Below are positions 59,280 through 64,000 of a stretch of 64,000 nt of DNA, one piece after another. The stretch is taken from contig NZ_CP096882.1 of the NCBI RefSeq assembly GCF_023273875.1, positions 3,224,001-3,288,000 of the forward strand, written 5' to 3'. The DNA comes from Pseudarthrobacter sp. SSS035 (lineage in GTDB: Bacteria > Actinomycetota > Actinomycetes > Actinomycetales > Micrococcaceae). The notes beneath the pieces were generated by a model. The model did no database searches. It was given only the letters and a program-made list of their open reading frames with translations, and had not been told where the DNA came from. A program made the translations under genes and the position numbers. The stretch's first letter is position 1; each line of letters begins with the position of its first letter.

Positions 59280-60554
59280 TTGACCGTCAACGCAGCTGCC
59301 GCTGCCGAGGTCACTGCCTGGCGCCATGCCGTGGTGGTTGCCTACGCCGGCAGCGGACTGGCCTTCGCGTCCTGGGTTTCCCGGCTTCCGGCGATCCGCG
59401 ACGGGCTGGACCTGACCCCCGGCACGGTCGGTTTGCTGTTGCTGTGCATGACCCTGGGATCGTTCGTCTCGGTGTCCGCATCGGGGCTGATCGTGCTCCG
59501 TCTGGGCTCCAAACGGACCATCCGCACCGGCGCCATCATGGTGGCCTGCGGCATGGCCATCACCGGATTTGGAACGTCGGTCCTGGCCACGCCGCTCGCG
59601 GTGGCCGTGGGACTTGCCGTCATCGGGCTCGGCTCCGCCAGCTGGAGCACGGCCTCCAACGTCGAGGGCGCCTCGGTGGAACGCGCGGTGGGCCGGCACA
59701 TCATGCCCCGGCTGCACGGCGCCTTCAGCCTCGGCACCGTGGCAGGTGCAGGCCTTGGGGCGTGGGCCGCAGCTGCCTCCGTCCCGGTGTTTTGGCACCT
59801 GGCCGCGGCCGGCGTCGTGGTTGCCGTCTCGGTGACGACAGCGGCAGCCTGGTTCCGTGCGGATGTCACCCCGGTCGCGGGGGAGCGGACGTATGTACAG
59901 GACAACTTCGAGGACCCGTTCACCGGCCCGATCCCCATTGTCACCGCCGGGGCGCCCGCTGACAGCGCCGGTGCCCCGCTGGACAACAAGCGCAAGATCG
60001 CGGAGGCCTGGCGCGACAAACGCACGCTGCTGCTCGGGGTCATGGTCCTGGGGCTAGCCTTGGCCGAAGGTGCAGCAGGGGACTGGGTGGCATTGGCCCT
60101 TGCCGACGGGCACGGCCAGACCGACGCCGCCGGAGCCGCCGGCTACGGGCTCTTCGTGACCTTCATGACCATCGGACGGTTCGCCGGCACGGTGGTCCTG
60201 GACCGTTTCGGCCGCGTTCCGGTGATGCGCTGGTGCGCCGCGCTGGCGGTGTTCGGGCTCGGACTGTTTGTGTTTGCCCCCGTACCCTGGCTCGCGTTTG
60301 TGGCCCTGGCCATCTGGGGACTCGGCGCCTCGCTGGGGTTCCCGGTGGGCATGTCCGCCGCCGCGGATGATCCCGCCAAGGCCGCGGCCCGCGTCTCCGT
60401 CGTGTCCACCATCGGCTACGGCGCCTTCCTGTGCGGGCCGCCGCTGTTGGGGCTGCTGGCCGAACACGTGGGCATCCTGCACTCGCTGCTGGCCGTGATG
60501 GTGATGCTGGTGGCCACCTTCCTGCTCTCACCGGTTGCCCGCAGAGTTGCATAG
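59280..60554 (+). CDS. MFS transporter
   Basis: A 424-residue permease with 12 helices. HAVVVAYAGSGLAFASWVSRLPAIRDGLDLTPGTVGLLLLCMTLGSFVSVSASGLIVLRLGSKRTIRTG is typical of the YbjJ-like group. The middle loop (YVQDNFEDPFTGPIPIVTAGAPADSAGAPLDNKRKIAEAWRDKRTLLLGVM) is long. TTG 59280 lies five bases after the HadB stop. Its substrate is unknown. Confidence 0.87.
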   Translation: MTVNAAAAAEVTAWRHAVVVAYAGSGLAFASWVSRLPAIRDGLDLTPGTVGLLLLCMTLGSFVSVSASGLIVLRLGSKRTIRTGAIMVACGMAITGFGTSVLATPLAVAVGLAVIGLGSASWSTASNVEGASVERAVGRHIMPRLHGAFSLGTVAGAGLGAWAAAASVPVFWHLAAAGVVVAVSVTTAAAWFRADVTPVAGERTYVQDNFEDPFTGPIPIVTAGAPADSAGAPLDNKRKIAEAWRDKRTLLLGVMVLGLALAEGAAGDWVALALADGHGQTDAAGAAGYGLFVTFMTIGRFAGTVVLDRFGRVPVMRWCAALAVFGLGLFVFAPVPWLAFVALAIWGLGASLGFPVGMSAAADDPAKAAARVSVVSTIGYGAFLCGPPLLGLLAEHVGILHSLLAVMVMLVATFLLSPVARRVA

Positions 60555-60583
60555 TGTTGACGGAAGTTAGTTAGTCTAAGTTG

Positions 60584-61651
60584 GTGACTTCCACCCTGCT
60601 TTCTGCCCTGACCACGGCCGCCGTCGGAGGACCCGCCGGCAAATATGTTGAGGCCAGCACCGAGGCGGAGATCATCGACGCCGTCCGCACGGCTGACGCT
60701 GCGGGGGAGCAGGTCCTCATCATCGGCGGCGGCTCCAACCTCCTGATTTCCGACGACGGGTTCCCCGGCACCGTGATCAGGATCGCCTCGGAAGGGTTCA
60801 CCGTCAACGCCGAGGACTCCTGCGGCGGCGTGGCGGTGGTGGTCCAGGCCGGCCACAACTGGGATGCCCTGGTGGAGCATGCGGTGCTGCATGCGTGGTC
60901 CGGCATCGAAGCACTCTCTGGGATCCCGGGCGCCACGGGCGCCACGCCCGTGCAGAACGTCGGGGCCTACGGCTCTGATGTCTCCCAGACCATCGCGGCG
61001 GTCCGCACCTGGGACCGGACCCGGAACGCGGTCCAGACGTTCACCAACTCCGAGCTGAAGTTCGGCTACCGCGATTCCATCCTGAAACAGACCACCGTCG
61101 GGGGCTCACCGCGCTACGTGGTGCTGACCGTGGAATTCCAGCTCCCGCTGGGCCGGATGAGCGCACCCATCCGCTACGCCGAACTGGCCCGCTCCTTGGG
61201 CGTCGAGGCAGGCAAGCGTGCGTACTCCAACGATGTCCGCCGGGAGGTCCTGAGGCTGCGGGGTTCGAAGGGTATGGTGCTGGATCCCGAGGACCGGGAC
61301 ACATATTCCACCGGGTCCTTCTTCACCAACCCCATAGTCCCCGTGGACGTGGCGGCAACGCTGCCGGAGTCCGCCCCTCAGTACCCCGCCGGGGCGGACG
61401 GGCTGGTGAAGCTGTCCGCCGCGTGGCTGATCGACCAGGCAGGATTCGGCAAAGGCTATGGCCTGGAGGAGGGCAGCGCCTCCGGCGGCCGGGCGTCACT
61501 GTCCACGAAGCACACGCTGGCCATCACGAACCGCGGCTCGGCCAGCGCCAAGGACATGCTGGCCATCGCGCGCGAGGTGCGCGCCGGCGTCGTCGAACGC
61601 TTTGGCATTGAACTGCACCCGGAACCGCTGCTCATCGGCGTGACGCTTTAG
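60584..61651 (+). CDS. murB: UDP-N-acetylmuramate dehydrogenase
   Basis: A 355-residue FAD enzyme that reduces UDP-GlcNAc-enolpyruvate to UDP-MurNAc in peptidoglycan synthesis. The FAD-binding part is VLIIGGGSNLLISDDGFPGTVIRI, then GIEALSGIPGATGATPVQNVGAYGSDVSQTI; FGYRDSILK and the catalytic Ser in STGSFFTNPIV follow, then LHPEPLLIG. GTG 60584 is preferred over TTG 60581; no ribosome site is seen and TAGTCT upstream suggests a leaderless start. Confidence 0.95.
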   Translation: MTSTLLSALTTAAVGGPAGKYVEASTEAEIIDAVRTADAAGEQVLIIGGGSNLLISDDGFPGTVIRIASEGFTVNAEDSCGGVAVVVQAGHNWDALVEHAVLHAWSGIEALSGIPGATGATPVQNVGAYGSDVSQTIAAVRTWDRTRNAVQTFTNSELKFGYRDSILKQTTVGGSPRYVVLTVEFQLPLGRMSAPIRYAELARSLGVEAGKRAYSNDVRREVLRLRGSKGMVLDPEDRDTYSTGSFFTNPIVPVDVAATLPESAPQYPAGADGLVKLSAAWLIDQAGFGKGYGLEEGSASGGRASLSTKHTLAITNRGSASAKDMLAIAREVRAGVVERFGIELHPEPLLIGVTL

Positions 61652-61653
61652 GG

Positions 61654-62163
61654 TCAGCTGGCTCGCGTCACCGGCGCCATGGGCCCATCAAAGGCCTCTG
61701 TCAGCCGTACGTTGGTGGCCATGCCGAGCAGGGCGGCGGCCCAACCGGTCAGCGCCAAATATGGACCCATAAACAGCCAGACCATAAGTCCCGGAACCGC
61801 AGGGTGGTTCGCGGCTGCGAGGATGCAAACCACCAAACCGATCACGCCGGTGGCCTGGGCGAGGATCCAGAGCAGCCGGCCGCTGACGGGATAGAGCTTC
61901 CAGTCACGGACAATGCGGACCTCGCCGCGGCCCACCCGGATACCGGGAAAAAGCACGGCGTACCCTCCGCCGAGCGAGAGGAACAGGGAAGGCAAGAGGA
62001 GTTCCAGGGGTGCCTCGCCGCCGCCTCCCGGGAATCCCAGGGGCTGGAAACCAATGGCCGGGACCAGCCCGATGGCCACGCCGGCCAGGACCGATACGGT
62101 CCCTGCCACCAGCCATGCCTGTGTTCCGCGCGCGAACAAATGCCACAAACTCCCCAAAGTCAT
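61654..62163 (-). CDS. Hypothetical four-helix membrane protein
   Basis: A 169-residue membrane protein. Helices are AWLVAGTVSVLAGVAIGLVPAIGF, LLLPSLFLSLGGGYAVLF, LLWILAQATGVIGLVVCILAAA and GLMVWLFMGPYLALTGWAAALLGMA, with a charged loop (GIRVGRGEVRIVRDWKLYPVSG) between them. No family is recognised. It is convergent with murB, with only two bases between the stop codons. Confidence 0.75.
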   Translation of the reverse strand: MTLGSLWHLFARGTQAWLVAGTVSVLAGVAIGLVPAIGFQPLGFPGGGGEAPLELLLPSLFLSLGGGYAVLFPGIRVGRGEVRIVRDWKLYPVSGRLLWILAQATGVIGLVVCILAAANHPAVPGLMVWLFMGPYLALTGWAAALLGMATNVRLTEAFDGPMAPVTRAS

Positions 62164-62200
62164 GCTTACACCCTATCGGGCCAGGTCCTACGATGAGGAC

Positions 62201-63298
62201 ATGGCAGTGAACCGCGTAAGCCCCAATGTGATGGGCAGGTTACGCCTTGCCTCTCAAGGACTGCTCGGTCCCGGACTCGGCTCCGTAGAGGCCGCGGTCC
62301 GCTGGATGACGGCCACGCAGGCTCAGGACCTGCAGGCCGCGCTCTGGGCCATGGGCCTCCGAGTTCCGGACGCAGGTTTGACTGACGTGCGCGCCGCGCT
62401 GGACAGCGGAAGGGTGGTCCGGTCCTGGCCGATGCGCGGCACCCTGCACCTGGTGGCTCCAGAGGATCTGCGCTGGATGCTGGACCTCACCACCGAGCGT
62501 CTTAGCCGCATCATTGCCGGCCGGCATCGGGAACTGGACATCACCTGGGCGGACATCGAGAAGTGCCGCGACGTTGCCTTGGAGCGGATTGCGGCCGGCG
62601 GTCCCGTGAGCCGGACCGAACTCTTCGAGGTGTTTGAGGCAGCCGGGCAGCCCACCACCGGCCAGCGGGGGATCCACCTCCTGGGGACGCTGTGCCGGCA
62701 CGCCTGGCTGGTTCAAGGGCCATTGGCCGGTAACCAACAGTTGCTGGTGGCGTTCGATGACTGGATTCCGGTGTCGCGGGGCCTTGAGCGGCAGGAAGCG
62801 ATCGCCGAGTTCATGTTTCGCTACTTCCGCAGCCACGGCCCTGCGACCGTCCGCGACTTCGCCTGGTGGACGCAGATTCCGCTGACCGACGTGCGTGCGG
62901 CGTTTGAACTGGTCAGCGGGCAGTTGGTGGAGCTGGAATTCGGGGGTGCCAGCTATTGGATGTCACCGGAGACTGCGTCAATGCTCGACGACGGTGTGCC
63001 CGGCCAGCGGTCCGTCCTCCTCTTGCCGGGCTTCGACGAGTTTGTGCTGGGCTACATGGACCGGAGCCTGGTGCTGGCCCCTGAGCACGCCAACAAGATC
63101 GTCCCGGGCGGCAACGGAGTGTTCAAGAAGACCGTCGTGGCCGGGGGAGAGGTGACCGGCACATGGGCGCGGGCCGGCACCAGCCGCAGCGCCGCCGTCG
63201 TGCCTGAACTGTTCGACGAAGCCAAGCCACTTGGACCCGCTGCGCAGGCCGTGTTCAGCAAGGCCGCCGGGCAGTATCTCGCATTCCTGGACAGCTGA
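62201..63298 (+). CDS. Winged-helix protein of the AlkZ/YcaQ (HTH_42) family
   Basis: A 365-residue protein of the three-winged-helix fold that includes AlkZ and YcaQ DNA glycosylases, which remove bulky or cross-linked bases. TATQAQDLQAALWAMGLRVP holds the QxQ motif used for catalysis in AlkZ; VVRSWPMRGTLHLVAPEDLRWMLDLT, ATVRDFAWWTQIPLTDVRAAFE and VLLLPGFDEFVLGYMDRSLVL are family blocks. ATG 62201 is used. It may be a general family member without glycosylase activity. Confidence 0.85.
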   Translation: MAVNRVSPNVMGRLRLASQGLLGPGLGSVEAAVRWMTATQAQDLQAALWAMGLRVPDAGLTDVRAALDSGRVVRSWPMRGTLHLVAPEDLRWMLDLTTERLSRIIAGRHRELDITWADIEKCRDVALERIAAGGPVSRTELFEVFEAAGQPTTGQRGIHLLGTLCRHAWLVQGPLAGNQQLLVAFDDWIPVSRGLERQEAIAEFMFRYFRSHGPATVRDFAWWTQIPLTDVRAAFELVSGQLVELEFGGASYWMSPETASMLDDGVPGQRSVLLLPGFDEFVLGYMDRSLVLAPEHANKIVPGGNGVFKKTVVAGGEVTGTWARAGTSRSAAVVPELFDEAKPLGPAAQAVFSKAAGQYLAFLDS

Positions 63299-63323
63299 GC
63301 CGGGCGAAAGACGCAGAAGCGGC

Positions 63324-63354
63324 CCGGGGATACCTGAATTCAGGGTGTCCCCGG
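63324..63354. terminator. Hairpin between the AlkZ-like gene and asd
   Basis: CCGGGGATACCTGAA (63324-63338) faces TTCAGGGTGTCCCCGG (63339-63354) with a bulge and no loop bases between. It lies between convergent genes, so it can serve both. Confidence 0.6.
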
Positions 63355-63385
63355 ACCGATTCTGTGTTCTGAAGGAGCGGGAGAG

Positions 63386-64000
63386 TTACAGGTTCCCGGT
63401 GGCGATGTTGAGCATGCGGCGCAGCGGCTCGGCGGCGCCCCAGAGCAGCTGGTCGCCCACGGTGAAGGCGCTGATGTACTCCGGGCCCATTTCCATCTTG
63501 CGGATGCGGCCCACGGGGATGTCCAGCGTGCCGGACACGGCCACGGGGGTCAGGCCTGCCATGGAGTCTTCCTTGGTGTTCGGGATGACCTTGGCCCACT
63601 CGTTGTCCTCGGCGAGGAGCTTCTCGATCTCGGCCACGGAGAGGTCCTCGCGGAGCTTCAGCGTCAGGGCCTGGGAGTGGGAGCGCATGGCGCCGATCCG
63701 GATGCACAGGCCGTCCATGACGATCCGGTTTTCGTCCGAGGTGCCCAGGATCTTGTTGGTCTCAACCCCGGCCTTCCACTCTTCCTTGGACTGCCCGTTG
63801 CCCAGGTCAGCGTCGATCCAGGGGATCAGCGAGCCGGCCAGCGGCACGCCGAACTGGGAGGCATCGATGTCGGTGCGCTGGTGGGCCAGGACCTTGCGGT
63901 CAATTTCCAGGATGGCCGACGCCGGGTCGTCCAGTTCCGAGCTGACCTCAGCGTTCAGCGTGCCGAACTGGCTGAGCAGTTCGCGCATGTGCCGCGCGCC
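63386..64000 (-). CDS. asd: Aspartate-semialdehyde dehydrogenase, N-terminus cut by window edge
   Basis: The C-terminal 204 residues of an NADPH enzyme that makes aspartate semialdehyde for lysine, threonine, methionine and diaminopimelate. GARHMRELLSQFGTLN opens the visible part; NVKPFC-like upstream motifs and the catalytic Cys lie outside the window. DADLGNGQSKEEWKAGVETNKILG and CIRIGAMRSHSQALTLKL hold the substrate-binding Arg and the catalytic His of the longer, E. coli-like Asd type. Confidence 0.93.
   Translation of the reverse strand, partial: GARHMRELLSQFGTLNAEVSSELDDPASAILEIDRKVLAHQRTDIDASQFGVPLAGSLIPWIDADLGNGQSKEEWKAGVETNKILGTSDENRIVMDGLCIRIGAMRSHSQALTLKLREDLSVAEIEKLLAEDNEWAKVIPNTKEDSMAGLTPVAVSGTLDIPVGRIRKMEMGPEYISAFTVGDQLLWGAAEPLRRMLNIATGNL

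Noticed and set aside
1..64000. CRISPR array or phage-defence system
   Set aside because: No regularly spaced repeats, Cas-type, restriction-modification or toxin-antitoxin gene was recognised.

Overview
The window is high-GC, gene-dense actinobacterial chromosome, most like Arthrobacter, Pseudarthrobacter or a related Micrococcaceae genus. Pointers are the adjacent (3R)-hydroxyacyl dehydratase subunits and murB, a mycothiol-type ArsC, many GTG/TTG and apparently leaderless starts, and the gene families present. Most of it reads as core chromosome, with an island scar at 4.1-9.0 kb, one insertion sequence at 14.3-15.7 kb and an arsenic cluster at 51-56 kb. The taxonomic call is inference from gene content.

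Layout. 1-4 kb: a truncated hypothetical gene, an MFS transporter, htpX, yajQ and a small exported protein. 4.05-9.0 kb: tRNA-Tyr(GUA) next to a decapitated tyrosine integrase, a WhiB-like pseudogene with an in-frame TAG, an OafA-type acyltransferase with an SGNH domain, and reading frames that look frameshifted. 9.2-14.2 kb: CBS-domain protein, LysM protein with a sortase-like C-terminus, ion channel, thioesterase and an ABC exporter. 14.3-15.7 kb: a complete IS with a DD35E transposase and 36-bp inverted repeats. 15.8-23.6 kb: thioredoxin, ABM protein, acyl-CoA synthetase, SnoaL-like protein, LuxR/TPR regulator, ABC-2 exporter and an AlkA-like glycosylase. 23.8-32.7 kb: VOC protein, transsulfuration pair (cbs and cystathionine gamma-synthase type), HxlR/MFS pair, GH2 beta-galactosidase with a divergent TetR gene.

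32.8-43.5 kb: glutaryl-CoA dehydrogenase-like enzyme, an operon resembling ygiB-ygiC followed by an APC permease, MOSC protein, deaD-type helicase with a long leader, tRNA-Thr(GGU), tRNA-Met(CAU), a second-type YidC and two small oxidoreductases. 43.5-49.9 kb: a sugar module in which a ROK repressor is divergent from a lipoprotein, two MalF/MalG-like permeases and a GH13 alpha-glucosidase. The ABC ATPase is not present, so a shared MsiK-type ATPase is inferred.

51-56 kb: an arsenic cluster with ArsR, an aquaglyceroporin, an ArsR-ArsC fusion, ArsC, an ArsO-like flavoprotein, an N-terminally extended ArsC and a mycothiol-type ArsC. No ArsB or Acr3 pump is present; arsenite exit through the channel is the natural reading. 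Three ATTGA-N6-TCAAT boxes mark probable ArsR operators. 56.2-64 kb: CitE-like lyase, DUF2797 protein, HadA/HadB-like dehydratase, MFS, murB, an AlkZ/YcaQ-like winged-helix protein, and asd cut by the window edge.

Recurrent themes are long near-perfect palindromes between convergent genes, a second palindrome family (GGTTGAGC..TGTCGA), and short coupling ORFs that bridge gene pairs by overlapping stop and start codons.
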